DNA of 64,000 nt, from the NCBI GenBank assembly GCA_948567375.1, contig OX419758.1, forward strand, positions 129,001 to 193,000, written 5' to 3'. The stretch is from Lunularia cruciata (taxonomy: Eukaryota; Streptophyta; Marchantiopsida; Lunulariales; Lunulariaceae). Position 1 is the stretch's first letter. Each line of letters opens with the position of its first letter. Of the stretch, positions 1-13,570 are shown in pieces. The notes under the pieces are model-generated. The model saw only the letters and a program-made list of their open reading frames with translations. It was not told where the DNA came from and ran no database searches. A program made the position numbers and the translations under genes.

Positions 1-9
1 AAATTAGAT

Positions 10-309
10 TTGGTCAAGTCAGAGTTAGAGAGAATTAGGAGTAGTGTGATAGAGGAAAGAAAGTCCAATGTTGGAGAAGTAGGAATTCAAGTGTCTTTGG
101 ACTTGTTATTGGACACATTAGAGAAGAGTGGGTTGGGAGATAAAGAAGTAGATAGATTAACCATGAGCTCAATTGTAGTTACTAATGTAGAAGTAGTAGA
201 AATTGTGAAGGACTTGGTAGAATCAGATCTACCCAAAGAAGGAGAAGTAATAGGAAGATCATTGGGTTTGAAAGCCAATGAAGAGATTGACATTGGATCG
301 GAGTTGTAA
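10..309 (+). pseudogene. C-terminal end of the GL coiled-coil protein
   Basis: An open frame whose start lies outside the window and which ends at a stop at 307-309. It carries the family C-terminal signature, a short segment resembling VGIQVSLDLLLDTLEKSGLGD, preceded by heptad-like LDLVKSELERI. The same signature recurs near 12,980 (+), 32,770 (+), 38,060 (-) and 53,380 (-). Its function is unknown. It is the tail of the protein described in full at 53,184-56,000. Confidence 0.7.
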
Positions 310-422
310 CAGATTTGAGATTTGAAGAGGCAGATATGAAGAGGTGGTTTTTTATTTTGGATCTATAGGTTAGAAGAGTTGTTGTAGAATGGTATTTTCA
401 TTAGTAATTATTGTTTGCTTCA

Positions 423-429
423 CTATTTA
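423..429 (+). promoter_or_regulatory. Putative LTR TATA box (TATTTAA)
   Basis: TATTTAA lies about 670 bp before the LTR end. The same box in the same context occurs near 13,310 and 18,268 (plus copies) and at 53,057-53,063 (minus copy). Its conserved position suggests the transcription start of the GL elements, which places the coiled-coil frame upstream of it, in U3. Confidence 0.45.
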
Positions 430-1095
430 AGAGTAGCATGCACAATAAAAGGTTGTTCAATATTCATATTTCTGAAGATAGATAAAGTGAAGTGTTGTTT
501 TTAGTGCTTGTCGCTTGAGCTTGATTTGAAGTATCAAATTTTTGGGAGTGTGAGGAGAATTTTGAAGTGCAAGTCAGTGTGCTTGGTGGATGTTGGATTC
601 TATAGCCTTTATCTTCATTCTGTGTGTTTGATCCTTAGTGAACTGCAATTGGAGCAATGCCTTGACAGATCTGAGAGGAATTGTAGTGTTGGTAATATTC
701 AGTATTTGTGAGTGCAACACAAAGTTGATGTGAAGAAATTTAGATTGAGGAAGTTGTGCCTTCAGTGGAGGGGTAGAACACAATTTTGATGCAAAGTCAT
801 TTTACAATGAAGTACCGTCTTTGGGAGAATCTGAATCATTACAATCAAGATTTGTTTGGACAAAATTTGCTAAGTTGTGATTATGGTGTGTGTGTATTTG
901 TGACAAATTGTCAAGATTGTGAGCTTGTTACTCTTGTCTGCATGTAGTTTCTACTTTAGAGATTAAAGAAGAACCCAAGAAGAACTACATTATTACTATT
1001 TGACTTTGTATTTGGACATTTCTGGTTGGTATCTTTGCGGGAACAAACTTTACTTACCTAATTACCACACAAGTGATATTTGCTGGGTTGTCACA

Positions 1096-1640
1096 TTAAC
1101 ATCTAGACGGATGTTATATATGATGGACTAAGTAGATTAGATAAAGGTGTCACCAAAAGAGTACTTCTACTAATAGGGCAAGAGCCAAAGATAGCCTCAA
1201 AACTTCAAAGCCAATTTGGAAGCTTAAATAGATAAATTAGGCCTTGAAATGAAAAAGTTTCCTCTTCTTCAAAGAAAGAGTCTTTCTTTCTCTCCCCACT
1301 ATTTTTCTTGTCAAGAGCTTTCTAACAATACCTCACCCATATGATTCTAAGCTTCCTTTATGAAGATTCCCTTTAGTTGAACTTGTTTAACCAACCAGAT
1401 AGGACAAGAACAAACATGTTACCCATCCATGCAACTAATCTAAGAGTGGAGTTTGCTGACATGCCACTTATCCATGTATTTGATCCAAGGATGGAGCTTC
1501 TTTTGAAATGATCCTCTTTGCTATATAATAAAGACAATGTGGTCCTTTGGGGCAATTGGAGTATTGAAGCCTAGTGTTTCTGCTCTTGTGTTTTTCTTGG
1601 GGGTTTCCTATCCTCAGAATATAATAGCTGGTGGTCAAGC
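1096..1640 (+). repeat. Repeat B copy 1 (probable solo LTR)
   Basis: One of four related copies (also 2,712-3,412, 30,223-30,606 and reversed at 35,976-36,400). It begins with a taacatctaga...gatgtta palindrome, contains conserved blocks (ccaaccagatagga; gggtggagcttcctt-like) and has a ctatataataaa TATA-like box near 1,521. Intact copies start tgttaca and end tgtaaca, which is LTR-like. No coding capacity was seen. Confidence 0.5.
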
Positions 1641-2711
1641 TTCATGCTCATTGTGACCAAAGAGTAGTAGAAGTGCAAGAATTGATGTTAATCAATTCTA
1701 AACTAAAAGATAGATAATAAGACTTATTAATTAATTTAGGCACATGGTATGTTGCCATGTATTGGAAGTTAACCAAATAATGGTAGAACATAGTGTATAT
1801 AAGAGTTGTAAATAAGAAGCAGTTTCTAAGAGTGTAAAAAAGCAAAGAATTGTAACACATGAGGATCAAGAAAAGAGGAAGTAGTCTTTGAAATTGTCAA
1901 GAAGTGGACATAAGATAGTTTTCTTAGCTTTTGTAACTCCTTAGTAGTCTGGTTATTTAAGCTATTTATTTGAAGTGCTCTCTCATTCAAAAGAAACAAA
2001 AGGTGAATAAAATAAGGTGCTTTATAACTTGTTTAATCATGATTATAATTTCAATTCTTTGTTTTATGTATGTTGAGTAATCTCTACAATGAGTGATGTT
2101 AGTTGCCACATGTGTTTCATCCTTGGTGTAATCCTCTTGAAGTAATGCCTTGGTTGGACTTAAGTGGCATATAGTATTGGTAGTATGCAGTAGAAGCAAA
2201 GACAAAAATTGTTCATGGGAGCAAGGCCCTTTGTAGGAATGCATTTCTTTAGGGAATATAGAACATAGTTCCTTGGAGTAATACTTTTTGTAGCCTCTTG
2301 GATAATTAGATTGGATAATCATTTTTAGAATTTACTTGGGATCCTTTGTGATTAGAATTACAACTATCATTCTTTTTCTTTTTGTAATCCAAATTCTTGG
2401 TATCATTGTCCTCCTTTGGAATGGTTTTTGCCTAAGAGGTTAAGGATATGATGGTAAAGAACTTCATTTTGACACTTTTTGTTTGTATTTAATTATTTTT
2501 AACCATATCCTTGTGAGATCAACTTGTTTCTAGTAATGTATTGCAATTTGGTAGAAATAATGTTGTTATAACTAACAAACCCAAAGGTCTTATATTGGAA
2601 AAACTTGCTTTTAAGCTTACTTGTTTGATTGGCTAGACTAAAAATTTTGTCAATTTCAAATCCTAGTCCTTTTGTAATACCAAGAGTTAGCCATATGATC
2701 TAAATGTGAAA
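1641..2711. other. Intergenic, no gene recognised
   Basis: AT-rich sequence with only short unsupported frames on either strand. I see no domain, RNA gene or structured repeat. Confidence 0.5.
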
Positions 2712-3412
2712 TTTGGTTTGGTAACATCTAGAATGATGTTATAAATGATGGTCAAAATAGATAATATAGAAATATTACCAAAAGAGTACTTCTACTAATA
2801 GGGCAGAAACCAAAATAGACTTGAGAACCTTAGAACCAATAGCTAGACATATGATTTAAAGGTGAGAATTGGTTTGGTAACATCTAGAAGGATGTTACAC
2901 ATGATGGACTTAACAGATCAGAAAGAGGTATCACCAAAAGGGGACTTATACTAATAGAGTAGGAACCAAAATATGCTTGAAATCTTTGAAGGCAATTTTG
3001 GAGGCCTAAACGGATGAATTAGGCCTTGAAAATGTACAATTCCCCCCAATCCTCCCAACAAAGGAAAGTTTGGCCTTCCCTCCCCCCCTGCTTTGTCTTG
3101 CCAAGAGCTTTCCAACCGTACCTTACGTGATTCTGAGATTCTTACAGGAAGATTCCCTAAAAGATTCTCTCTGGTCAAAACTTGTTTGACCAACCAGATA
3201 GGACCTAGACCAGACATGTCACCCATCCAAGGAAGTAATCCAAGGGTGGAGCTTGCTGACATATCACCTATCTGTGTCCCTAATCCTATGGTGGAGCTTC
3301 CTTGGAGGAGATCCTCTTTATAATAAAGAGAAGGTGCTCCCTTGGGGCATCAAATGTTTGAGTGTGCAATCTGTGTTTTCTCTCTTCTCTTGTCCTTGGA
3401 GTATTACACCTT
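2712..3412 (+). repeat. Repeat B copies 2a/2b
   Basis: A partial head of repeat B (2,712-2,850) is followed by a fuller copy. The fuller copy runs from tgttacac at 2,893 to a gtattaca end near 3,408. The block 'gacatgtcacccatcca' and a box near 3,319 ('tataataaag') match the other copies. No 5-bp target duplication was found around 2,893-3,408. Confidence 0.5.
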
Positions 3413-6400
3413 CAAATAGCTTATTGAGACCTAGATCTTTAGTATTGATGTAAGGATGTCAATCCAGAAATAGCAAAGTATACTTAAAGAAGGTAAAACT
3501 AACATACATCTAGAAATTCTAAGAATATTCTAGAAGAAGCATCCAAGATGCTTCTTAGTGATAAGCTTTGGAAACTTCCAAAAGAGTGAGTAGCTTGTAC
3601 ACCAAGTAAAGAATTAGTTTAGTTTCTACTTCAAGAAAGATAGTTTCTAGAAATAAACTTCTTTGGAAGCTTCCTTTAAATCTTGTACTTAGTTTACTTA
3701 TAAACACCAAAGCTTGGCCTTTGCCCCATATATTTGGAGTTTCTCTCAATTATGAGTTCTAATTGGATCTTCCATTTTCATATTTCTCTCCTCGTATGTC
3801 ATAATTGAGATCTACCTCTAGCACCAACCCTTTGGCTAGAGTAGCTTGCCTTTACTCCTCAATCATCATGTTCTTTTCTTTGTCCCCCTCCAACAAGGTC
3901 ACCATTTATGATGAAATATCTTCAGCTTCCATTTTTTCATCCATTGCTACTTGCTTGTGCTTTCTGAACCTTGATGGAAGAATATAAACTATAAAGTATA
4001 CCTTCTTCTTCCCAAAAGTCTCTCTCAAAACCTCTACATAAACCTCTACAAACCTTGACATTTGTCTTGCATTAAAAATAACAGCAAAGTGCACTAAATA
4101 ATGAAGCCTGATGTCATTGAGGAATAATACATCTTTTGAGTTTGATTGTGAAAGATGTATGCCCAATCCACCAATGCACATGCAAATAGATTCTTGCAAA
4201 TATTATCTAGTTGATGGACAAGTAGGTCATCCTTTATAGAAGAAGAGTTTGATTATGGCTATCACAATAGCCTTTTTTGTTGGGTCATGATAATGAGCTA
4301 TTGACCATCCATTCCTTAGATGCCAATGAGTAATAAATAATAAATATAGTTGTGCCTCCATGTCCCCAATCTTAATGTACTAAGAGTCCAAGGTATGTAC
4401 ATCTTCCTCCTTATGTTGTTGCTAAGGATTTTCTCCAATGTCTTTTATTCCATTGTGTAGATTCCCTTGAAGATAATTGATTCTTTGGTTGCATCCACTT
4501 CTAATCTCTTGGTTGATAATAATGGTTGCATAAGTCCATTTCAAAAGCAAAAATTTAAGATAAAGCTCTCATGGAAGTGTCTTTTGTGCTAGCATCTCCC
4601 ACTTATCAATAATCAAAGTACAAAGGTTCAAATCCTTTGCTTTTCCTCTTCCTTTTAATACACCCCCATAGATTTCTACAACAATATGAAATTACTCCTT
4701 GATCAAAATCTATTCTAAAATTTTTTATCCCTTCACATGGCATCCTCTTCTCACTCAAATACTCTTGCCTTTATGACAAAATTATATCACCTCAAGATTA
4801 AATCTATATTGCAAAATATCTTTGTAGTGAGAGCACCTCATTTTATAGTCCAAAGCCTTGCAATCTCACATATTACATATTCACTTGTAAGCTTTTTACA
4901 TTTTTGGTGTCACCTTGGTCTAGTAGTATTCAGTTAATAGTACTTTCTATAGCACTAGCGGACTTGAAGATACTTTGACTATCCATTGAATTTTTGTTCC
5001 CTTTGGACTAGAATTCCTTTGGAGTACATTTCTCTAGAATTAATTCCTCAAGAGCCAAACAACAAAGACATTTTCCATTTAACCCAATTGCTCCTCTACA
5101 AGGAGTAAAAAACAAAGAGATATATCTTCAAGGACATGTAAAGCTCCCATACCTAAAGAAAAAAGTAAAGTAAAAAGAAAGAAAAAGAAAATTTTGAATT
5201 TTTACCTGTACCATAATTTATCTTAAATAAATGATTGAAGAAAGTAGAAGGCTTCATTTTTTTTTAGTTTGTATTAGCTCAAAGAATATTATCATCAACA
5301 ATGACTATGAAAATGCTCAAGTTCTTATAACAATGAGCATGTATCTCAATCTCAACCACACCAACACAATAAGCTTATAACAAATCCTAGTCTTCGACTC
5401 ATACACTTGGAATATATCATTATTGCATCAATGAGAAAGCACTAAGGTAGAAGTTGCAACACAATACATAAGTAGAGAAAAACAAGTTGCAAACATTCTC
5501 ACCAAGTCCTTATCACAATTTTGACAAAATATTGAATTTTGGATATGTATGCAAAGAATAGGTATTAAGTGATATTAATATGTATGTATTGTGTGTATTT
5601 GTACATTCATATAGGAGTTATATGGACAAAAAGGAAACCACATAGACTACATGAAGGTTGGGTAGACTCTTGTACAAGGGAGAGGCAAACAAGGTAAAAT
5701 GGGATTAAGCCCCAATAGTTCCTATATGAGAATTTGAGAGGAGTTATATCACAATAAAAATTAATGGAGAACTTTCTTGATTCTTTAAAATAACTCTAAC
5801 CTTCACCAAGTTACACCTTCACAATTGTATGAGAACTCAAACATCATCCTTGAAGTGAATTTGGACATCATGCAATAGACCTTTGAAGTCAACCTTAAAT
5901 TAAAGGTAGCTGAAGTTGCATGTGGGGTTGACCTTTAAGGCGGTTTGAACTTGCAAGTCAAGAGAGATGAACGTGAACTTGCAAGTCAAGAGAGATGAAC
6001 GTGAACTTGCAAGTCAAGAGAGATGAACTCCAAAGTGCAAAGGTGAACTTTGAAGCCACAAGAAACTCTTAATTTCTAACATGGACATCCAAAGTCACAC
6101 TAAACTCCAAGGTTAAAGTGTAGAGTACAAGCATGTGTGAAATTGATGGAGGATCAACAATCCCTATTGACATTGAGAAGTCCCTATCCAAGTGAGCTTT
6201 TTGAATTAATTTCAAGAAAGGACTAAGACCTAGGAGCATTGGATTTTTTGGGTGGCTAGCAACTAAGTATAATGATGGCTAATGATTGAGGAGATTAAAG
6301 ACTAACCATAGAGTATAGAGTTCATACCTTCAACTTTAGAGACCACATTTGCAAGTTGAGTACTAAGAGGTTTGAGTATGGATGCATATGATCTGGTGAT

Positions 6401-6988
6401 CATAAGGGGTTTTGAGGCAATGAGTCTAAGTGAATCAATGAGTGTTAAGCACCATGGCATTTGGAGACATTGTCCATGGATGCAAAAGTAGGAAGAGCAT
6501 GAATCTTTGAACTCCAAAGTTGAACTAGTGGGAAATGTTTGGGAGAAGAGAGAGACTAGAAACCCTACACCTTATCATCCTTTTGTGGAACTAGACTTAC
6601 ACATTGATGCAAATTAGCCACAAGATTAGGTAATAGAAGTTCAATAAAGTAGAGAATTTAGGAGAAAATCCCCACATGTGGAGAGAGAGTCATTGGCATC
6701 ATGTCCTTTGGAGATGATGCTAGAGAGGAGTGTCATTGGTTGGATGCTATTACACCAACTCCAAGAAAATAGAGGATCAAGTAAGATGGTTGTTAAGCAC
6801 ATGAAGAGGGATTAAAATAGATGGTCTATGCATCACTATAAGGACCTTGAGAGACAAGAAGTTGTTCTAGCCATTATAGAACTCTTTAGACCTCAATGCA
6901 CCACCTACCTTACCTTGAACCATGTCATACTCTTTAAAAATATGTTTTCAAGGGAATCAATAGACAAGGCTCACCTTTTCCACTAGCA
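3413..6988. other. Gene-free AT-rich stretch with fragments of an unknown coding repeat
   Basis: No recognisable gene. A minus-strand frame at 3,906-4,199 (97 codons, containing FVEVYVEVLRETFGKKKVYF) looks protein-like but matches no family I know, and it has no intact flanking sequence. A plain tandem array sits at 5,947-6,027. The rest is AT-rich and shows no open frame above 75 codons. Confidence 0.4.
5947..6027. repeat. 28-bp tandem repeat, three units
   Basis: The unit gaacttgcaagtcaagagag + atgaacgt is repeated three times (5,947, 5,975 and 6,003). The last unit is incomplete, diverging after atgaac. The near-identity of the units suggests recent slippage. Confidence 0.85.
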
Positions 6989-8123
6989 CACTATCACGCC
7001 ATTTGTAGTGTTGCATCTAGATTGCTTGGACATTGGAGTTGCAATGATAGTAGTTAGAGTTATTTGAGCAGTTTCTCAAAGACTACTTTTCAGCGGTCAG
7101 ATTTTTTGTTTGGGGTACTGACTTCATGGTGGGGCCCACCGTCACTTTGCACCGTTTGCACCGTCAAGTGTGCCATCAGTGGGACCGTTAGGGTTCAGAC
7201 CTAGCTCAAGTCCAAGGGATATATTTTTGAAGTGCAGCTCCAGAGAGCTCACTTCTCTGATGTTGAGCCTTCGAGTTCTTGGATATGGTGGACAGAGGTT
7301 GGCGAGCATCACTTGGATTCTCTATGCTTGAGTGGGTGTGGCTTGACTGTAATCAGTGCCCAATTGTTGGCAGTTTATAGAGTGACAAATCAAGTACTGA
7401 TCTGAGTTGAGTTGAGTTGAGTTGAGAGTGGTAAACAATCTGATTACATCAGAGAAGTGAAGTCAAGGGGAAATTGGGTGTAGGAACTTTGAGTGTTGGT
7501 GGTATCTCCAAGCTCAGTGATAGTTGGTAGCTCGATTCAAGTTCAGCTTTTCACTAATGTGCAAAAGCTCATTCGATTGATGCAGATTTGGCAGTAAGGT
7601 AGACGGTGTGTGAAAGCGCTTGCCAATTTTTGAGCAAAGAAGGAGCAAATTTTGAGCAGTGGTTGTGATTTTGAGCTCAAGAGGTGAAGGTAAGACTGAT
7701 TTTTTGCGAGCTGGGCTCAAAAAGTCAAATTGAAGGTGGAGTTGGGAAGTTATTCTCATGAATTTGTGATTTGGAGAAACTCATGTTGTCAATTTTGCTC
7801 AAGTGGAAAGTTAGCAAGGGATTTGGCGGATAGCCAACTTTAGAGTTTACGTCAGATTTTACATCAGATTTTGGCTGGATTTTATGTCAGATTTTGGCCA
7901 GATTTGGAGGACTTTTGCTAGTTTGGAGGACTTTTGCAAGTTTGGAGAAGTTTTGCTAATTTTGGAGGAGGTTTGAAGTGGCAAGAAGAAAGGCCTCATT
8001 TGGTGTTTAGAGGCTTCAAGGCATAAGGCTGTGTGCTATGAGAGGCTACAAAGGCCTAGAAGGGCCAAAAGGCCAGCAAGCCAGTTTGATGGCATGAGGA
8101 TAACTAGTTCAGAGTAGATCTTG
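6989..8123 (+). mobile_element. LTR fragment of the methyltransferase-family Gypsy element
   Basis: Starts with tatcacgccatttgtag and is homologous, in opposite orientation, to the LTR at 60,785-62,364. Shared features include the gtgggccccaccgtcac-like block near 7,130, the (gttga)n run near 7,405 and the aggcctcatttgg block near 7,995. It ends abruptly at 8,123 against a reversed GL copy, so the natural LTR end and primer site are missing. Confidence 0.75.
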
Positions 8124-11100
8124 GTCATACAATTTGTCACTTATAAATCACAATACTTCAAATATGTCCAAGTAATCTTGATTGTGATAATTCAGTCCAT
8201 CCCAAAAATGGCTACTTCACTATAGAATGACTTCACCTCAAAATTATGTTCCAATCATCCATTGAAGGCACAACTTCCTCGATCAAAATTGCTTCTCATC
8301 AACTCAACACTACACTCACAAATGAAAAATACTACCAACACTCACAAATCACTCTATCAAGGTATTGCTCCAACTGCACTCCACTTAGGATCAAACATAG
8401 AATGAAGATCACGGTTGTGGAATCCAACATCCAACAAGCACACTAACTTGCACTTCAAAATTCTCCCAACACTCACAAACACATACACAAACACATACAC
8501 AAAATTGATACTCAGAATTAAGCTCAAGCAACGAGCACTACTTCACAACACTTTGCTTTATCTACTCTTAGGATTATGCATATTGAACAACATTTTACTA
8601 CAAAGGCCTCCTTTAAATAGTAGAGCACTTAACAATTATCAAACTTCCTAAACTAGTTCCTAAAAACTTTACCAACCTGTAGATCCAAAATGACAGTGCA
8701 CCTCTTCATATTTACCTCTTCCAATCTCAAAGCTGTCCTAATCCAATCTGATGTCAACCTCAACTTTGGCTTCTAAACCCAAGATAAATTCCTTCACCTC
8801 ATGTACTTTGGGTTCTACCGCTTCAGCTCTTCCACTAATTCTCCTACTTCTTCATGCTAAACTTCAATTAAAGGCATGGGTACATTATCTACAACTTTAT
8901 CCTACAACCCACTATTCTTTAAAGTCTCAAATAGATGGCTTGAAGATACCTACACTCCTAACTCTCTTACTTTGGACTTAGTTTCTTACTTCATGGTACT
9001 ACGAAGTTTCTCTAACTCCAAATATACTAAATCTAACCTAAGACACACATTGTCTCTTGCCTCTAAGATCTTCCTATCTACTCAAACGGATTAAAAGCTT
9101 ATTCACGTCAATGTCCTTCACCTTCTTCCTTTGCATATCCTGTACTAACAATTTTAATTTCATGTAGTCTTGATTCCTCCAATTGAACTTCAAACATTGT
9201 ACCAAGCATTCCCTTCACTCTTATGGTAATTTCTTGGATTGCCTCCCATGGTGGCATCTGCATCTTCTCTCTCTCTGCTTATAACTCCTCCCAATATATC
9301 TTTACTTCATCTTCCATCTCATCTTTCAATGCCTCCTTCCCCTTCACACTCAACCTTAGTTGTTCTTCCATTCCTTTGATCAACCCACACAATTGCTCTT
9401 CTTCTCTATCTTGCTTAGCTAGCTCACGTTGCTAGGCTCAATCTTTCTTTTCTGCACTTGCCTTCAAATTCTCCAACTCTTGTCCCATGACAATAGCCAT
9501 CGTCTTCAAATGGATAACCTCCACTTTTTTATCACGCACTTTTGCCCTCAAGGCCTCAGTCTTCACCAACTGCTCCTTCCGATCTTGCTTCACCTCTCTT
9601 TGCAAAGTCTTTTGTTAAAGTCTTAATCTCCTTTCTTCTCATCTCTACCTCAGTCTAAATTTTGACTAGTTCATGCTCTCCCCAGCTTAACTTCCTTTGC
9701 AACTCCAAGTTCTCATCACTCGTATATTGCACTTCTCCCAATTCATCTTTCAGGTTGGAGTGATCTCTTTTCAGTTCTTCTCTCTTCTTTTGCAATTGCA
9801 CTAGCAGAGGACACACTACTTGCAACAGATATTCTACACCATCAAAGACTTGTAAGCCCTCAATTTGCTTTGGTGCCTCTCTCCTTACTTCTTCTACTGG
9901 TGCTCTACTCCAAAGTCTTAATCTTTGAACTCTCAAAGGTACTTTATCTGAGCTTTCTCCTTCCTCCTCTTCCAGGCTTACATTGCTTGCTTCTACCTCC
10001 GTAGTAGTAACATTTCTTCTTCTTCATTTACTCCTCTAAACCTCTGTCCTCAGCTCAGCCTTTGGAGTTTCTTCTATCTCCATGGTGGGTAATTTGTGAT
10101 AGTGGTTTTCTCCTCCTTCCATCCGATCAATTGTAGCATGGAACTCCTACTCTTCCCTCTTGGCATTGTCTTCTCCTTGTTGCTGAACTTCCACCTCACC
10201 TTCACTTCCACTGCTTGACTCTTCACTTTGCAGTGTCAATTCCGGTTCTTCTCCTTCTCTTGAGTCTTTGGTTTTGTAATTGGCTTTGCCTTTTGATTCT
10301 TCTACTCCCAACAACTCATCAAGAACTATGACCTCTTGCCTTGAATTCACCTTCCTCACCTTCTTTGGCTTTATTGGCAACAAACTCTCCTTCAGATGAC
10401 TTTGCTTCCTCATCTTTAGGATGGTCACTACTACTCTCATATATTGTCATGTACACACATAGTGTTCATCACTACTTTGGATCTGTCAAAATATACTACT
10501 GTTCATTGTTGTTTACAATCTTGCGTAAATTTGAGTGAAAGTGAGATACCATCTTTCTTCACTCAATCTCCTTCCTCAAATTCAATCCAAAGTAAAATGG
10601 GTAGCAAATGGCACCAAATAGTGAGGAGCATCACAATCTCTCCAACACCACACCATCTATTGCATTCTTTGATGAAAGCACTTTGCCCAATTCACTGGTG
10701 CACCTACAAACATTTGGTGGAAGAAAACCCCCTGACATTTCATTACATAAGTCATGTAATTGGGCTTAAAGAGTGCCATTATTACATCAAAAATGCTTTT
10801 CCTGACTAGGTCTCAATATGTATCCACCTTGTACCCATTCTTTGTGCGTGGCAACATAAAAAAATTTGGATTTCATTTGTCTTCTTTGTAGATTCTCCTT
10901 TCCCAAGAAACATTGCACCATTTTCCTCACTTGCCTCTCATCCCAATACCAACCTCCAATCTAACTCTATCCATCAAGCCGGATTGCCTTTCTTTCCTTT
11001 GTTCTTGGATCCTTCCTCACAATCACTTGATGCTACTTTTGACATGAATCCTAGAAACTCAAATTCCAGTTCCATGCCTGAAAAAGTCTGAAGTCTATTC

Positions 11101-11773
11101 AATACTTCAATCCTTGCTATCATATCTAACCTTTGAATCATTGGATTTCTCACTGCAAGTGAAGGATTCTTCTTCTCACCCTTCTTTGGCATGGTGCAAC
11201 TCTAACACATAGGACCCTAAAAATAAGTTTGCCATATCTTGGTCTTGAGATCCTAACTCCGTCAGACCTATTAAACTTCAAATGCTAGATTGGCTTGGCT
11301 ATAGGCACTCCTTTGGGTCGACTACTCAATGGCTTAGGATACTTGAGAGGCATTTTGAAATCCCCTTGAAGTCTCAATTTTATAAGTTGTTGATCAGCCA
11401 TTCCTTCGTTGCTCCTCATTGAGATTCACCCCTTCTCCATGACTTCCTCTTGGCATTATCCAAGTTAATGGTTCATGCTTTGCATACTATTTCTTTGCCT
11501 ATACTTTCTTGATTGAGCATCCAAAGGGAAGTTTTTACACCGTCTTTGCATTGGGTTTGATCACCTCAAGACAAAATTCCCTTACTTCAGGTTCTTTGGT
11601 TGGATCTGGTCCGAGTACTTTACTTCTGACTCGGGGTCATGTTATGTCAGGTTTCAACCCAAATACACCATTCTACTCCTTCCAATGCCATTTGGGTTCA
11701 ATATAAATTTTTCTATACACTTCTTCTTCAAAATAGAACAGATAGTAAAAAAACAAAAAATATGGGTACCACA
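8124..11773 (-). mobile_element. Giant-LTR copy 2
   Basis: A minus-oriented GL LTR. It starts (reading minus) at 11,773 with tgtggtacccata, the LTR head shared with 46,212 and 56,085. It runs through the coiled-coil coding region and the R-U5 part, but lacks about the last 180 bp because it is cut at 8,124. No gag-pol is attached. It carries the decayed gene annotated next. Confidence 0.75.
8700..11690 (-). pseudogene. Decayed GL coiled-coil protein gene, copy 2
   Basis: Homologous blocks appear in the expected minus-strand order. The globular-domain motif AIRRL/RLDMIARIEVLNRL lies near 11,100. The block around 10,700 codes for a counterpart of the MFAGVPMNW region. An acidic Glu/Ser-rich stretch is at 10,150-10,440, Glu/Lys/Leu coiled coil follows at 9,650-9,940, and the C-terminal signature is near 8,950. 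Stops and shifts break it in many places. It is more diverged than the 53,184-56,000 copy, so it is an older insertion. Confidence 0.6.
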
Positions 11774-12180
11774 GGTGAATAAAGTGAAAGAGTTATTTCT
11801 CTTTACTTTGCAAATTATTTATATTTAAGTATTTCATGAATCTTTGCAATGATGGTTACTCTATGCCTTGTATGCTTGATCCTTAGTGCTAAAAACAATT
11901 GTTCAAAAGCAAGACCTTAACAAACTAATGAGGTTTCTTAGTATAAGCAATAATTAAAATATGAACACTTGAAGAGACAACCTTTGCAATGAAGTCAAAA
12001 CCTATCAAAATTTTGTGCCTTCAAAAAGAATAGTGAAATGCATTCCTTGGCATGGAAGCTTTGGATGTATCTTTGGAAGGTTTGCACCTTTAGGAAAGAG
12101 GAGAATACAAGAATTTAAAGCATCTTTATAAGGAATCAACATCTTATGATTTATTCCTCACTCTTGGGATGAAGTATGAT
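11774..12180. other. Spacer between GL copies 2 and 3
   Basis: About 400 bp of AT-rich sequence without a coding signal. It lies between the head of the reversed copy 2 and the truncated plus-strand copy 3. Confidence 0.5.
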
Positions 12181-13570
12181 GAAGAAGGTGATGAAGTATC
12201 TGATTGAAGAAGCACAAGAATTGAAGGAGAGGTTAATCCAAAGGGAAGAAGAAGCCAAAGAACTTTGGGTGGATGCAATATTAAAGAAGAAGACTCTAGA
12301 GAACTTGCAAGAGAGTTTTGAGAAGCAAGGAAGAGACCTTGATTGCCAAGCCAAAGAGTCAAAGAACTAGAAGGCACCAATCAAGAAGATGAAAAGCAAA
12401 GTAGAAGACGCTTGTATTGAAGTCATACATTCAAAGGCCATCGCAATAGTAATGGAGCAAAAGCTAGAGAGCTTAAGGTCAAAGGTGGCAAAGAAAGATC
12501 AAGCATGGCAGTGTGGATTGACAATTAGGCATTAGGAGGAAGAAAGACTACAAGGTCTGGTAAGAAGTGCAGAAAGCCAGATTGCCTAGTACATAGAGGA
12601 GAAGAAGATGTTATGGCTGAATATGAAGATGAGTTGAAGATTTATTGTGAAGAGTTGAAGGTAGAGTGCACTTGTGGGTATACATCAAAATTGGTAGGAG
12701 AGATTATGGGAGAATGAGAGTGATGTTGAGCACAAAAGCAAAAGGGAAGTTGGAGGAAGCAAGACTACACAAATTGAAGTTGCTTGTGCAAGAAACTCAA
12801 AAGAGGAAGGGAAAGGACATAGACATGAATAGTTTGTTAATTCACTTGAAAGATCATGTAAATAGAAAGATATTAGAGGTAGGAGACAATGTGAGTCTTA
12901 GATTAGATTTATTCAAGTCAAAATTAGACAAACTTTGGAGTAGTATGAGAGAAGAAGTTAAGTCCAAAGTCATAGTGGTAGGAGTGCAAGTGTCTTTGGA
13001 TGAGTTACGTGAGACACTAGATAAGAGTGGGGTTTGATAATAAGGAGGAAGATACATTAGCCATGTCTTTGATTGCAATTCAGCCCAAAGAGATAATAAA
13101 AATAGTGGATGAAGTAGTAGTATTAGATAGACTTGAAGAAGGAGAAGTAATTGTAAGAACCTCAGGTTTGGAAGCCAAAGTTGCAGTAGACATCGGATTA
13201 TATTAGTAATAGTCTTGAGATATGAAGTGGTGGTTTATCATTTTGGATATGAAGGTTGGTAGTTTTGTTTTAGAACAGTATTCTAGTTAAGTAATTATCA
13301 AGTGCTCTACTTATTTAAAGGAGGCATTTGCAGTGTTGTTATTTAGTAATGTTATTTTGAAGTTGAGTAAAGAAAAGTGTTGTAACTCAATGCTTGTCAT
13401 TTCAGCTTAATTCTGAGTATCAATCCTATGTGTGTGTTTGTGAGTGTATGAAGAATTTTGAAGTGCAATTTAATGAGCTTGTTAGATATTTGATTCCATA
13501 GTGTTGATTTCATTTTGTGTGTTTGATCTTGAATGGATAGCAATCAAATCAATGCCTTGACAAATTTTCA
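12180..13570 (+). mobile_element. Giant-LTR copy 3, internal fragment with coiled-coil coding remnants
   Basis: Plus-strand frames at 12,176-12,370 and 12,666-13,037 read as Glu/Lys-rich coiled coil followed by the family C-terminal signature (VGVQVSLDELRETLDKSG). They align with the KYLVSEVKELQ...region and the tail of the other copies. Reading frames are broken at 12,370, around 12,520 and at 13,037. The LTR TATA box follows near 13,310. Both LTR ends are missing. Confidence 0.6.

Larger units (their letters stand above)
1..1095 (+). mobile_element. Giant-LTR (GL) copy 1, 3' part of LTR
   Basis: This is the downstream part of a GL-family LTR in plus orientation, cut by the window edge. It runs from the C-terminal coding part of the LTR-encoded coiled-coil protein, through a TATTTAA box near 423, to the family terminus gggttgtcaca at 1,085-1,095. 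The last 600 bp closely match, in reverse, the LTR end beginning at 52,384. No tRNA-Asp primer site follows the terminus, so this is a 3' LTR or solo LTR. It abuts repeat B. Confidence 0.8.

Noticed and set aside
8470-8505. Short (acacataca) repeats, considered as a CRISPR-like or satellite array
   Set aside because: It is a brief simple-sequence run within the U5 region of a GL LTR. There are no spacers and no array structure.
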